Notes: a model not told the origin generated them from the letters alone. Shown: positions 14,726-24,495, counted from the stretch's first letter. The stretch is 32,248 nucleotides of DNA from Alistipes senegalensis (GCA_023665275.1 JAMPEF010000016.1:1-32248), one strand, 5' to 3'. Program-made: numbers and translations.

Positions 14726-15874
14726 ATGAAAATAATACACTTATCTGATTTGCATATAGGAAAAAGATGGTTTAACCGTGATATGAATGAAGACCAGAAA
14801 TATATACTCCATCAGATTACGGAAATTATTTCCGGAAACAAGCCCGATGCCGTTGTTATAGCCGGAGATATATATAATACAAGTGCGCCGACTTCCGACG
14901 CCGTGGAACTTTTTGACTATTTTATTTCCGAACTTTCCGCAAAAGTTCCCGATACTGAAATTATGATAATCAGCGGAAATCACGACAGCACAAAACGTAT
15001 TGATATGTTCCGAAAAATTTTAAACGTCCATAAAATACACATGATAGGCAAGCCACCTGTACTTCCGGACGAATATATAGAAAAAATAACACTCACCGAC
15101 GAATACGGAAATATTAATTTTTATCTTCTGCCGTTTATAAGTCCGGCTATGGTGAACCGCATTACTGGTACGGACGAAAACGGAAAGAATCTGTCATATA
15201 ATAAGGCAGTCTGTATGATGATTGAACGTGAAAACATTGACACCAACGAAAGAAATATACTTGTAAGCCATCAATTTTATATGCCGTCCGGACATGACCC
15301 GAAAAATGCTGAACGTATGGAATCCGAAAGCATAAAAATCGGAAATATTGATGTCGTCTATGCGGATATTCTTGAAAGATTCGATTACTGTGCATTAGGT
15401 CATATACATAAGCCTATGAAAGTAGGTAGTGAATATATCCGTTATTGTGGTACTCCGATAGCGTATTCAATAAGTGAGGCAGGACAGAAAAAAGGCGTTG
15501 TAATGGTTGAACTCAATGAAAAGGGAAGTATAAATACTTCTGTCATACCTCTTGAACCGCTCCGGAAAGTCCGTATAATAAAAGGTACTTTTGAAGATGT
15601 CATTTCACAAGGGTGCAGCGATTATGTCAGCATTGTGCTTACTGAAAAACCGGAAGTCACAGACGTTGCCGGAAAGCTGAATGAAAAATTTCCGTATCTT
15701 CTTGAAGTTCATTACAACTATAACAACCGTTTTGAAAAGTCTGAAAAAAAAGAGGCGGATATAAGTAAGAGTGTATTTGAACTCTGCACGGAATTTTTAC
15801 AGAACGTCAGCACGGAAGAAGAAGAAATATTACAGGATATTATAAACAGCATTCAGGGAGGTACTGAAAAATGA
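14726..15874 (+). CDS. sbcD: SbcD, nuclease subunit of the SbcCD (Mre11-Rad50-like) complex
   Basis: 382 aa, a normal SbcD length, with AAGGAG ahead of the ATG. The metallophosphoesterase motifs are in order: SDLHIGK (Asp8, His10), AGDIYNT (Asp48), SGNHDS (Asn85, His86), a later SHQF and GHIHKP. With SbcC it forms an ATP-dependent exo/endonuclease that processes hairpins and blocked DNA ends in double-strand break repair. Its stop overlaps the sbcC start by 4 bp. The strong promoter immediately upstream drives both genes. Confidence 0.95.
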   Translation: MKIIHLSDLHIGKRWFNRDMNEDQKYILHQITEIISGNKPDAVVIAGDIYNTSAPTSDAVELFDYFISELSAKVPDTEIMIISGNHDSTKRIDMFRKILNVHKIHMIGKPPVLPDEYIEKITLTDEYGNINFYLLPFISPAMVNRITGTDENGKNLSYNKAVCMMIERENIDTNERNILVSHQFYMPSGHDPKNAERMESESIKIGNIDVVYADILERFDYCALGHIHKPMKVGSEYIRYCGTPIAYSISEAGQKKGVVMVELNEKGSINTSVIPLEPLRKVRIIKGTFEDVISQGCSDYVSIVLTEKPEVTDVAGKLNEKFPYLLEVHYNYNNRFEKSEKKEADISKSVFELCTEFLQNVSTEEEEILQDIINSIQGGTEK

Positions 15875-18636
15875 AACCTTTAAAATTGACTATTCAGGCT
15901 TTTGGTTCTTATGGTGGAAGAACTGAAATAGATTTCACCAAACCGGAACAGAATTTATTTATTATAACAGGCGATACAGGTTCAGGAAAATCAACGATTT
16001 TTGACGCTATCATTTTTGCGCTCTATGGTGAGGCAAGTTCAGACAGCAACAGGAAAGACGGTACGGAATTACAAAGCCAGTACGCCGGATATAAAACTGA
16101 AAGTTTTGTGGAACTTGTATTCACGGAAAAAATCGGTACGGTTGTATCTGAATATATCGTCCGTCGTGAACCTCAGCAGTTCAGAATTGGTACACGTTCT
16201 AAAAAATTACAGCTGGAAAGCTCTAAAGTCACACTACTTATGCCCGACGGTACACAGCTCCGTCAGGACGAGGCAAAGAAAAAAATAAAAGAAATAGTTA
16301 TACTTGAAAAAAAGCAGTTTATGCAGGTATCGATGATAGCACAGGGCGAATTTTCAAAATTTTTGCGGTCAAAATCAAGTGAAAAGAAGAAGATTTTCAG
16401 AAAAATTTTTGATACGGAAATTTATGACAAAATTGTAACAGAACTTCTTAAGTCTTTCAGGGAAAAGGAAAAAGAAAAATCTGAAGCGGAAAAAACTTGC
16501 CGTGATGATTCAAAACATATAAGCATACCGGCAGACTGTCTGCATATGGCTGGTTTGAGGGAAAAATTTGTCAGCGGTGAAGGTTCTGTTGATAATTTTG
16601 TTGATACGCTGGAATTTTTCTGTGATGATATGGAAAAACGCAGAGAGTCGGCAGAAAAAGAGTATAAAATTTCTGTTGCAGATTTTGAAAAGAAAAAAGA
16701 TGATTTTAAATCGGCACGGGGACTTACTGAAATATTCACAAAACTTGCTGAACTTGAAAAATCTTTACCGGAACTGAAAAACGAATATAACCGTACTTCT
16801 ACAGAGGAGGAGCAGGCAAGAGAAGAAAAAGATGCAGCAGTCCGGAATTTTGCACAGACTGAATCCGAAATAAATTCATGTCTTGAAAAATTAAAGAAAC
16901 TTGATAAAATAAAAAAAGAACTTGATGTCAAAAAAAGTTCAGCAGTCAGATTTAATGCTATGATTGAAAAAATCAATAATATAATTTCAGAATGTGAAGT
17001 GAAAATTTCCGGTTATGAAAAAATAATTGAAGAACATTCCGGCGCTGAAAAAATTTTCTATGAATGGCAGAAAAAAGAATCTGCTTGTGAAGCCGTTGCG
17101 GACGCTTACAGAAAAATTCACGCACAGAAGAAATTTATTTTGAAATCACGTCAGGAATATGAAACCGCAGGCCGTGAATATAATGAAAAATTTATTGAAT
17201 ATCAGACTAAATATAAAGCCTTTCTGGATTTGCAGGCTGGCATTATCGCAAGAGACGAACTCCGTTCCGGTGAACCTTGTCCGGTCTGTGGTTCACGTGA
17301 ACACCCCTCACCGTGCAGAATACCGGCAGAATACATAAATCTTGACAGCCAGACTATAGAAAAACTTAAAAATGAAGTTTCCAGTCTTGATGTATATCAA
17401 CAGGAAAAATCCCGCAAGGCATATACGGAAAAAAAATTACTTGACGAATACACCGAAATATTCAAGCAGAAATGGGAAAAATTCCGTGAGGTTATGCCGG
17501 AAATACCAGTAATAAACGCTGAAAATGTCGTCAATACAATAGCGGATTTAAGAAACGGAATAATTGCAGACGGTAAAAATTTAAAGAAAAATGTTGATAA
17601 ATATAATACCGCCCGTGAAGTTCTGGACAGCGAAAAAAATAAAAAGGAAAAATATATTTCCGAACTGAATAACGAAAAAATAAAACTTTCTGTCATAATT
17701 TCAGATATAAAAAATCTTGAAAATCAACAGGAAGATATTTCCATAGAAAAACTCCCGTACCCTGATGAAATTTCGGCACGGACGGCGCTTGAAACCGCAC
17801 GTAATATGCGTGACAATAAAAAGACAGTCTATGATTATACAGTACAGAAACTCAGAAACACCGAAAATAAACTTACTATGACAGACACTCTTATAAAAAA
17901 GTATCGGGAAGAAATTCAGGGGAGAAGTTGTCCGGATATTTCAGCATTGCAGAACGCTATGAAACTTTCCGGTGAAAAAGCCCTTAAATCACAGAATAAT
18001 TTCAATACATATGTAAATATATGTCAGAATAATAAAAGAATATATCAATCATTGCTTGAACAGTCCGCCGGAATACGTAATATAATTGCAGAATATGAAA
18101 AATACAGCGGTCTTTATAAAAGGCTTGCGCCATCGAAAGAAGATAACGACAATACCGGTCTTGAGGCATGGGTACAACGTTTTTATTTAAACAGGATTCT
18201 TGATGACGCAAACGAATATTTTAGAAAAATGACTTCCGGACAATTTGAGTTATGTCTTGACGACAGCAAGGGTGGTGGTGAACACGGTCTTGATATATTC
18301 GTATATTCAGCGGATACCGGCAAAAAACGTGAAGTACGTACTCTTTCCGGTGGAGAAACTTTCATAGCCGCATTGGCTCTTGCCCTTGGAATGTCTGAAC
18401 AGATACAGAAAACAACGGCTGTTGTCAATACTGATGTAATGTTCATTGACGAGGGGTTTGGCTCTCTTGATGAAAGTTCAAGAAATCAGACTATAAACGT
18501 CCTTAAAGAAATGGCAGAGGGCAACAGGCTTATCGGAATTATTTCGCACGTTACCGAAATGAAGCAGGAAATTGACAGTCAGCTTTATGTGACAAAAGAT
18601 AATAACGGCAGTCATGTCCGCTGGATAATGAACTGA
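15871..18636 (+). CDS. sbcC: SbcC, Rad50-like ATPase subunit
   Basis: 921 aa, somewhat shorter than the about 1050 aa of E. coli SbcC, mainly from shorter coiled coils. Walker A is GDTGSGKST (34-42). Long Lys/Glu-rich coiled-coil arms run from about 180 to 780. The zinc hook CPVC (about residue 470, GEPCPVCGSREHP) lies midway. The C-terminal lobe has LSGGETF and Walker B VMFIDEGFGSLDE. SbcC binds and tethers DNA ends and gates the SbcD nuclease. It is translationally coupled to sbcD. Confidence 0.95.
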   Translation: MKPLKLTIQAFGSYGGRTEIDFTKPEQNLFIITGDTGSGKSTIFDAIIFALYGEASSDSNRKDGTELQSQYAGYKTESFVELVFTEKIGTVVSEYIVRREPQQFRIGTRSKKLQLESSKVTLLMPDGTQLRQDEAKKKIKEIVILEKKQFMQVSMIAQGEFSKFLRSKSSEKKKIFRKIFDTEIYDKIVTELLKSFREKEKEKSEAEKTCRDDSKHISIPADCLHMAGLREKFVSGEGSVDNFVDTLEFFCDDMEKRRESAEKEYKISVADFEKKKDDFKSARGLTEIFTKLAELEKSLPELKNEYNRTSTEEEQAREEKDAAVRNFAQTESEINSCLEKLKKLDKIKKELDVKKSSAVRFNAMIEKINNIISECEVKISGYEKIIEEHSGAEKIFYEWQKKESACEAVADAYRKIHAQKKFILKSRQEYETAGREYNEKFIEYQTKYKAFLDLQAGIIARDELRSGEPCPVCGSREHPSPCRIPAEYINLDSQTIEKLKNEVSSLDVYQQEKSRKAYTEKKLLDEYTEIFKQKWEKFREVMPEIPVINAENVVNTIADLRNGIIADGKNLKKNVDKYNTAREVLDSEKNKKEKYISELNNEKIKLSVIISDIKNLENQQEDISIEKLPYPDEISARTALETARNMRDNKKTVYDYTVQKLRNTENKLTMTDTLIKKYREEIQGRSCPDISALQNAMKLSGEKALKSQNNFNTYVNICQNNKRIYQSLLEQSAGIRNIIAEYEKYSGLYKRLAPSKEDNDNTGLEAWVQRFYLNRILDDANEYFRKMTSGQFELCLDDSKGGGEHGLDIFVYSADTGKKREVRTLSGGETFIAALALALGMSEQIQKTTAVVNTDVMFIDEGFGSLDESSRNQTINVLKEMAEGNRLIGIISHVTEMKQEIDSQLYVTKDNNGSHVRWIMN

Positions 18637-18739
18637 TTTTTTAAGTAAAATAAACTGTTATTTTTAACAAAAAACAAGTCTTATATTTGTGCAGATATAC
18701 AGAAATTTCAGCATAATTGTAAAAAAATATGGTAAACTC

Positions 18740-18768
18740 TTGATTTTTCATACAAATCAATCTATAAT
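18740..18768 (+). promoter_or_regulatory. Promoter of the GH26 mannanase
   Basis: TTGATT (18740-18745), 17-base spacer, TATAAT (18763-18768), 34 bp ahead of the ATG. No clear terminator for sbcC was seen in the 100 bp before it. Confidence 0.65.
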
Positions 18769-18802
18769 TAAAATATAAATTATGTTCGGAGGATAACTTG
18801 AA

Positions 18803-21043
18803 ATGGGTTTAAAATTTTTAAATAAGGCAGGTGCTTCCATTATGGCGGCAGCTATGCTTATAAGCGGAACTGCTGTCATGAATACCGGCACAGCTCTTGC
18901 AGAGGGAAAAAAATATGAATTTGAAGACGCTAAAATCAGCGGTGATGTGACCATTGAAACAAGTGCAGACGCAAGCGGCGGAAAAATGCTGAAAATGGCA
19001 GATACCGGAACTATTGAACTTAAATTCAATATCGAAAAAGACGGCGTTTATAATCTTATGATTTACTGTGGTGGTATCGGCGGTGCTAAACAGCAGAATC
19101 TTAAGATAGACGGCGTTTCACAAGGAGCTTTAGGTATTCCGGAAAGCAAGGGTTTTGAGGCTGTAAAGGTCTCGTCCGTAAAACTCAGCAAGGGCGAACA
19201 CACTTTAGTTATTGAAAAGTCATGGGGCTGGTCAAATTTTGACTATCTTTCAGTTGAAGAGGCTGTACTTACACCCATAACCGCCACACAGACTACAACG
19301 TGTGACGCCGACGCTACCAAAGAAACTAAAAATCTTATGTCTTATCTTGCAAGTGTATACGGAAATAATATAATATCCGGTCAGCAGGAAATATATCAGT
19401 ACGGACATGGCGGAAATTTTGAAGTTGAATTTGACTATCTTGAAAAACTCACCGGAAAACTTCCGGCAATAAGAGGTTTTGACTTCCTTAACTGTGCTAA
19501 TATTCTTTATGGTTCGGAAGACGGCACAACCGACAGAATAATTGATTGGGTAAAGAATAAAAACGGCATTGCTACTGCATCATGGCATGTTGTTGTACCT
19601 AAGAAAATGGCAGGTTATAAAGTCGGTGACCCTGTAAGTTATGAAAATTCAACATATTCCGTAAAAAATCTGGACGGCAGTGAGGCGTCTGATTTTGTTA
19701 CTTCAAACGTTCTTAAAGAGGGCACTGTAGAACGTGAATATTATCTTACGGCTTTAGGCGCACTTGCTGAACAGATTCAGAAACTTCAGGACGCTGGTGT
19801 ACCAATTATTCTCCGTCCGCTCCATGAAGCTGAAGGCGGTGGCGGTGAGAATGGTTCATGGTTCTGGTGGGGCAAGGAAGGCTCTAAGGTTTACAAGGAA
19901 CTCTGGAAACTTACTTATAAAACCCTTACAGAAGATTACAATCTTCATAATATCATTTGGGAATGGAACAGCTATAACTTTGATACTTCTGCTGACTGGT
20001 ATCCGGGTGATGATATGGTTGATATTATTGGCTATGACAAGTATAACTGTACAGTATATCTTGAGGAAAACGACTGGCAGCCGACACTTGTCCATAATGA
20101 TAGTGCAATAGGTTCTACTTTTTATGGAATCATGGAAAAGTACAAAAGTGCAAAAATGGTTGCTATGGCTGAAAATGACAGTTTTTCAAATGTTGAAAAC
20201 CTCACGTCTGAAAAAGCCGGCTGGCTGTATTTCTGTACATGGTATGACGGCGATTCAGATAGCATAAACTTCCTTTCAAATCCGATTTTTAATACAGAAG
20301 AAGATACTATTAATATGTATCAGAGCGAATATTGCATTACACTTGACAAACTTCCGGCAGACCTCTATTCAAGTGAGGCAAAGCCTATACAGACTACTAC
20401 AACAAACGGTAATGGTTCATCTTCAACAACTACAACCACAACTGCTACTACCGGCAAGGGCGACAATTTCAAATTTGAAGTAAAATCATATACGATTGAA
20501 CTTCCTGACGATAAAAGCAAAACATTTACAGTTAAAATCAAAGGCGTACCGACAGCCTCTATCGGTGGAGCTTTGGGTTACAGCAACGGACCTACTCCGG
20601 ATGACTGGGTAAATATTGAATGGAAAGAAAATGCTGATAAAAACGGAGACCTTGAATTTACAATTGACATTTCTGAAATTCCGGAAGATATCAAAGAGGC
20701 AGAGCTTCAGATTTGGTGGTCAAATGTATGGAACGCTGAAACAAAAACTTCCACGGACAAAGATTGTAATATGACATGGTATTCCTTTAAAGATACTCCA
20801 AGTGGTGTTATCGGCGACGCTAACGGCGACGGAAAACTTTCTGTTGCAGACGCTGTACTTATAATGCAGGTTCTTTCAAATCCGGATGAGTTTTCACTCT
20901 CTAAGGAAGCTGCTGAACTTGCTGACGTTGTCGACAAGGGTGACGGTATCACAACAATGGATGCACTTGCTATACAGATGGTTGATATAAATCTTATTTC
21001 AGCCACTGACCTTCCTATAAGTTCTGCTGATTTACAGTCATGA
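18803..21043 (+). CDS. Secreted GH26 beta-mannanase with CBM35-like module and dockerin
   Basis: 746 aa. The signal peptide is about 1-33 (cleavage near ALA-EG). Residues about 36-150 form a CBM35-like beta-sandwich (YEFEDAK, GVYNLMIYCGG, HTLVIEKSWGWSNFDYL). The GH26 catalytic domain is about 165-525, with acid/base Glu342 in RPLHEAEGG, the following GSWFWWG, and the probable nucleophile Glu457 in MAENDSF. After a Thr/Ser linker comes an unassigned beta-rich module of about 115 residues (FKFEVKSYTIELPDDKSK to TWYSF), then a canonical dockerin (GDANGDGKLSVADAVLIMQVLSNP; GDGITTMDALAIQMVDINLIS). It probably hydrolyses mannan as part of the cellulosome. GGAGG lies ten bases before the ATG. Confidence 0.92.
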   Translation: MGLKFLNKAGASIMAAAMLISGTAVMNTGTALAEGKKYEFEDAKISGDVTIETSADASGGKMLKMADTGTIELKFNIEKDGVYNLMIYCGGIGGAKQQNLKIDGVSQGALGIPESKGFEAVKVSSVKLSKGEHTLVIEKSWGWSNFDYLSVEEAVLTPITATQTTTCDADATKETKNLMSYLASVYGNNIISGQQEIYQYGHGGNFEVEFDYLEKLTGKLPAIRGFDFLNCANILYGSEDGTTDRIIDWVKNKNGIATASWHVVVPKKMAGYKVGDPVSYENSTYSVKNLDGSEASDFVTSNVLKEGTVEREYYLTALGALAEQIQKLQDAGVPIILRPLHEAEGGGGENGSWFWWGKEGSKVYKELWKLTYKTLTEDYNLHNIIWEWNSYNFDTSADWYPGDDMVDIIGYDKYNCTVYLEENDWQPTLVHNDSAIGSTFYGIMEKYKSAKMVAMAENDSFSNVENLTSEKAGWLYFCTWYDGDSDSINFLSNPIFNTEEDTINMYQSEYCITLDKLPADLYSSEAKPIQTTTTNGNGSSSTTTTTTATTGKGDNFKFEVKSYTIELPDDKSKTFTVKIKGVPTASIGGALGYSNGPTPDDWVNIEWKENADKNGDLEFTIDISEIPEDIKEAELQIWWSNVWNAETKTSTDKDCNMTWYSFKDTPSGVIGDANGDGKLSVADAVLIMQVLSNPDEFSLSKEAAELADVVDKGDGITTMDALAIQMVDINLISATDLPISSADLQS

Positions 21044-21057
21044 TTAAATAAAAAACT

Positions 21058-21087
21058 GCCGGACTTTAAAAAATCCGGCGTTTTTTT
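21058..21087. terminator. Bidirectional terminator between the mannanase and ABC-F genes
   Basis: GCCGGA (21058-21063) pairs with TCCGGC (21074-21079). T7 follows on the plus strand and T6 on the minus strand. It serves the two convergent genes. Confidence 0.8.
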
Positions 21088-21091
21088 CTGA

Positions 21092-22687
21092 TTAACAGTT
21101 CTTTTTAAATTCTATAAATTCTTCATATGTTCCCTGACGGTCAATGCAGCCGTCGGGTGTGATTTCGATAATACGGTTTGCGGTAGTCTGTAAAATTTCG
21201 TGGTCATGTGAAGCAAGCAATACAACACCCTTAAAGTTGATAAGACTGTTGTTAACAGCGGTAATGCTTTCCAAATCAAGATGGTTTGTTGGTCTGTCAA
21301 GTATAATTGCATTAGAGCCGAAAAGCATCATTCTTGAGAACATACAGCGGACTTTTTCGCCACCGGAAAGAACATTGACGGGCTTGTATACATCGTCACC
21401 GGAGAAGAGCATTCTTCCGAGGAAACCACGGAGATATGTTTCTGTTTCGTCCTTTACGGAGTACTGTCTTATCCAGTCGAGTATTGATAACTGACAATCA
21501 TTGAAATATTCAGAATTATCAACCGGCATATATGAAGTGGTCACTGATACACCCCACTTGAAACTTCCGGAATCAGCTTTTTCTTCTTCCATAAGAATTT
21601 TAAAAAGCATTGTTATAGCCTGTTCACTCTCACCGATAAAAGCAACTTTGTCATTACGTCCAAGTGTGAAACTTACATTATTAAGTAGCTGAACACCGTC
21701 GACAGTCTTTGAAATTCCGTCAACCTGTAAAATATCCTTGCCGAGTTCCCTGTCCATGTCGAAAGCTATGAACGGATAGCGTCTGCTTGATGCCGGCAGT
21801 TCCTCAACAGTGAGTTTTTCAATAAGTTTCCGGCGTGATGTAGCCTGATTTGACTTTGATTTATTTGCGGAAAAACGTGCGATAAATTCTTTAAGTTCCT
21901 TGATTTTTTCTTCATTTTTCTTGTTCTGCTGTTTAATCATACGCTGAATCATCTGACTTGATTCATACCAGAATTCATAGTTTCCGACGTACATTTTAAT
22001 TTTATTGTAATCAATGTCGACTATATGGGTGCAGACGTTATTTAAAAAATGTCTGTCATGCGATACGACTATAACAGTACCGAAATATTCAGCAAGAAAA
22101 CCCTCAAGCCATTTTACTGCATCAATATCAAGATGGTTGGTCGGTTCGTCAAGCAGAATAATATCAGGATTTCCGAAAAGTGCTTGTGCAAGAAGTACCT
22201 TTACTTTTTCGTTACCGGAGAGTGATGACATCTGAGAGTACATAATATCTTCCGGAAGTCCTAAGCCCTGTATGAGTTTTGAGGCGTCGGATTCAGCTTC
22301 CCAGCCGTTGAGTTCAGCAAATTCCCCCTCCAGTTCGGCAGCTTTTTCGCCGTCTTCGTCCGTAAAATCCTCTTTTGCATAGAGTGCATCTTTTTCCTGC
22401 ATAATCTCGTAGAGACGTGCATTTCCCATTATCACGGTATCAAGTACTGAATATTCATCATATGCAAAGTGGTCTTGTTTCAGAACGCTTAAGCGTTCTT
22501 CCTTAGGAATAATAACCTCTCCTGAGGCTGCCTCAAGTTCTCCGCAGAGAACACGCAGAAATGTTGACTTTCCTGCTCCGTTAGCACCGATAACACCATA
22601 GCAGTTGCCGTTGGTGAATTTCAGATTTACGCTCTTGAAAAGAACAGAACCGCCAAACTGTACGCTTACATCATTTACAGTAATCAA
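21092..22687 (-). CDS. ABC-F family ATPase (YkpA/YbiT type)
   Basis: 531 aa from TTG 22687 (MITVNDVSVQFGG), with GGAGG eight bases upstream; the longer frame starts before this site. It has two fused nucleotide-binding domains and no membrane segments. NBD1 has GANGAGKST, LSGNEKVKV and IILLDEPTNHLD. The inter-domain linker (about 245-310) is Lys-rich (FSANKSKSNQATSRRK). NBD2 has no proper Walker A (FIGESEQAITMLF), as remembered for this subfamily, then LSGGEKVRC and AIILDRPTNHLD, where the catalytic Glu is Arg. ABC-F proteins act on the ribosome. This subtype is housekeeping-like, so antibiotic resistance is not implied. Confidence 0.92.
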   Translation of the reverse strand: MITVNDVSVQFGGSVLFKSVNLKFTNGNCYGVIGANGAGKSTFLRVLCGELEAASGEVIIPKEERLSVLKQDHFAYDEYSVLDTVIMGNARLYEIMQEKDALYAKEDFTDEDGEKAAELEGEFAELNGWEAESDASKLIQGLGLPEDIMYSQMSSLSGNEKVKVLLAQALFGNPDIILLDEPTNHLDIDAVKWLEGFLAEYFGTVIVVSHDRHFLNNVCTHIVDIDYNKIKMYVGNYEFWYESSQMIQRMIKQQNKKNEEKIKELKEFIARFSANKSKSNQATSRRKLIEKLTVEELPASSRRYPFIAFDMDRELGKDILQVDGISKTVDGVQLLNNVSFTLGRNDKVAFIGESEQAITMLFKILMEEEKADSGSFKWGVSVTTSYMPVDNSEYFNDCQLSILDWIRQYSVKDETETYLRGFLGRMLFSGDDVYKPVNVLSGGEKVRCMFSRMMLFGSNAIILDRPTNHLDLESITAVNNSLINFKGVVLLASHDHEILQTTANRIIEITPDGCIDRQGTYEEFIEFKKNC

Positions 22688-22721
22688 ATTAAAAACCTCC
22701 AATAAAAATAGTTACTGAATA

Positions 22722-22750
22722 ATTATAGCACATAAAAATATTTCTGTAAA
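22722..22750 (-). promoter_or_regulatory. Promoter of the ABC-F gene
   Basis: On the minus strand: TTTACA (22745-22750), 17-base spacer, TATAAT (22722-22727). Confidence 0.7.
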
Positions 22751-22770
22751 GTTAAAAATGTGAAAATTTT

Positions 22771-22813
22771 TTCATATTAAATTAAGATTATTTTAAGATT
22801 GGAAATTTATAAT
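22771..22813 (+). promoter_or_regulatory. Promoter and direct-repeat operator of the VTC/DUF4956 operon
   Basis: TTAAGA at 22782-22787 and again at 22793-22798 (11-bp pitch; TTAAGATTATTTTAAGA overall), a weaker TTCATA 11 bp further upstream (22771-22776), then 9 bases and TATAAT (22808-22813). There is no separate -35, as expected for a promoter activated by an OmpR/PhoB-type dimer. The same 17-mer and spacing recur at 28788-28819. Confidence 0.65.
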
Positions 22814-22852
22814 AAATATAAATTCAAGAATACTACAGAAGGAGTTGAAAAA

Positions 22853-23644
22853 ATGGCAATAAATACTTTTGCAAGAAAAGAAATCAAGTTCATGCTTGAC
22901 ATGAATCAGTATCATAATCTTATGGAAACTTTGCAGATATATATGAACCCTGATAAATTCTGCATCGGTGGTAAGGAATATGGTATATACAATATCTATT
23001 ATGATACACCCGACGACTATCTTATAAGAGAATCTCTTGCAAAGCCATATTATAAGGAAAAAATAAGACTAAGGAGTTATTATTCTCCGGCGTCTACGGA
23101 TTCTCTTGTTTTCCTTGAAATCAAAAAGAAAATCGGTGGTATAGTCACAAAGCGCCGTGTTTCAATGACGCTTGCCGAATCTGACGAATATTTCCGTACA
23201 CGTAAAAAGCCAAAGACCGACAAATACATAACACAACAGGTTTTCAGGGAACTTGATGTATTTCTTGATATGTACCCCGTTTCACCGAAACAGTATATAA
23301 GCTATCAGCGTGAAGCTTTTTTTGGAAAAGATGACCCTGATTTCCGTCTTACTTTCGACCGGAAACTTACTGAACGCCGTTACGATTTAAGTCTTGACTA
23401 TGAAAGTTACGGCAATCAGATTATTGACGAGGGTCACAGGCTTATGGAAGTAAAAGTGGGAAATGCCGTTCCGGAATGGCTTATAGAAAAACTTTCGGAG
23501 CTGGGAATATATAAAATCAGCTTTTCAAAATATGGCAGAGCCTATCAGAATTTTGTGAAAGCCGGTATAGAATCGCATAAGAATATTTATTCCGGCATAA
23601 CTATGACTACAAATAATAATATACTTATCAACAGGAGTGTGTAA
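22853..23644 (+). CDS. VTC-domain protein (polyphosphate polymerase-like)
   Basis: 263 aa from ATG 22853 (MAINTFARKEIKFMLD), with AAGGAG eight bases upstream; the promoter -10 excludes the longer frame. The VTC tunnel-fold motifs are visible in order: RKEIKF, YYDTPDDYLIRESL, YKEKIRLRSY, FLEIKKKIGGIVTKRR, RLTFDRKLTERRYD, LMEVKVG and KISFSKYGRAY. These supply the basic and acidic residues that bind triphosphate and metal in yeast Vtc4. Likely activity is polyphosphate synthesis or binding at the membrane, with the DUF4956-like protein encoded 4 bp downstream as partner. No SPX domain is present. Confidence 0.85.
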   Translation: MAINTFARKEIKFMLDMNQYHNLMETLQIYMNPDKFCIGGKEYGIYNIYYDTPDDYLIRESLAKPYYKEKIRLRSYYSPASTDSLVFLEIKKKIGGIVTKRRVSMTLAESDEYFRTRKKPKTDKYITQQVFRELDVFLDMYPVSPKQYISYQREAFFGKDDPDFRLTFDRKLTERRYDLSLDYESYGNQIIDEGHRLMEVKVGNAVPEWLIEKLSELGIYKISFSKYGRAYQNFVKAGIESHKNIYSGITMTTNNNILINRSV

Positions 23645-23648
23645 AAAA

Positions 23649-24332
23649 ATGTTCAATAATGTAATAGCAACCCCCGGAAATGTAACAGCACCGGAATTTT
23701 TCATATGTGTAGGTGCGGCACTGATAATGGGTTTTCTGATAAGTCTTTTATATATGGCGACTCACCGCAAGGAAGGTTACTCACAGAGCTATGTTTTCAC
23801 AATGATAATGCTTCCCACAATCGTGGCGCTGATACTTCTTCTTATAAATACGACGGCAGGAGCTTTAAGCCTTGCAGGAGCTTTCACACTTGTGCGTTTC
23901 AGAAGCGTTGCCGGTGACCCGAAAGACATCGCATATATATTCTTTGCAATGGCAGCCGGTACAGCGTGCGGTATAGGTTGTGTGGGCTATGCGGTAGTTT
24001 TCTTTGTAATTCTCGGACTTATACTTTTTGTACTTAGTCAGATTAATTTTGGCGGTTCTAAGAAAACCCATATGACATTGAAAATAACAATTCCGGAAAA
24101 TCTCGACTATCAGGGTGTTTTTGAACCGGTTCTCAACAAGTATACTGATTTCCACCGCCTCCGCCGTGTAAAGACAACAAATTTTGGTACACTTTTTGAA
24201 CTTATCTACAGTGTTGACGTTCCGGACAGTTGCGACCAGAAAAAATTCATTGACGAACTCCGTACACTCAACGGCAACATGAATATAAATCTGATATTCT
24301 TCAGATACGATGACAAAATTTACGAAAACTGA
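23649..24332 (+). CDS. DUF4956-like integral membrane protein
   Basis: 227 aa from ATG 23649 (MFNNVIATPG). An in-frame GTG at 23637 sits on the AGGAG itself and is rejected. Three to four hydrophobic helices fill residues about 13-135 (FFICVGAALIMGFLISLLYM; MIMLPTIVALILLLI; a Gly/Ala-rich pair up to ILFVLSQI), with the conserved-looking loop LAGAFTLVRFRSVAGDPKD. A soluble alpha/beta C-terminus of about 90 residues follows. From memory, DUF4956 genes often neighbour VTC genes, and here they are cotranscribed, so a membrane scaffold or channel for the VTC enzyme is plausible. Confidence 0.82.
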   Translation: MFNNVIATPGNVTAPEFFICVGAALIMGFLISLLYMATHRKEGYSQSYVFTMIMLPTIVALILLLINTTAGALSLAGAFTLVRFRSVAGDPKDIAYIFFAMAAGTACGIGCVGYAVVFFVILGLILFVLSQINFGGSKKTHMTLKITIPENLDYQGVFEPVLNKYTDFHRLRRVKTTNFGTLFELIYSVDVPDSCDQKKFIDELRTLNGNMNINLIFFRYDDKIYEN

Positions 24333-24355
24333 CTATCTTCTTTTTCCCTCTCTTA

Positions 24356-24389
24356 GTATCAGACCATACACATGGTCTGATACTTTTTT
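24356..24389 (+). terminator. Terminator of the VTC/DUF4956 operon
   Basis: GTATCAGACCAT (24356-24367) pairs perfectly with ATGGTCTGATAC (24372-24383) over a 4-base loop, followed by T6. Confidence 0.9.
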
Positions 24390-24495
24390 GATTATATAAT
24401 TATATTTATTACTTTATTAACATAAAGTTAAGTTAAAAAACAAGTCAAAATTATACAAAAAAGTATTATTTTATAGTTTTTTACATAATAATGAA

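Noticed and set aside
21092..22687. Antibiotic-resistance call for the ABC-F protein
   Set aside because: The sequence matches the YkpA/YbiT housekeeping-type subfamily, and nothing nearby suggests a resistance locus.
24417..24433. TTAACA-N5-TTAAGT, resembling the shared direct-repeat operator
   Set aside because: The 11-bp pitch is right, but no TATAAT follows at 9 bases. The nearest promoter is about 85 bp away in A+T-rich sequence, so chance is likely.
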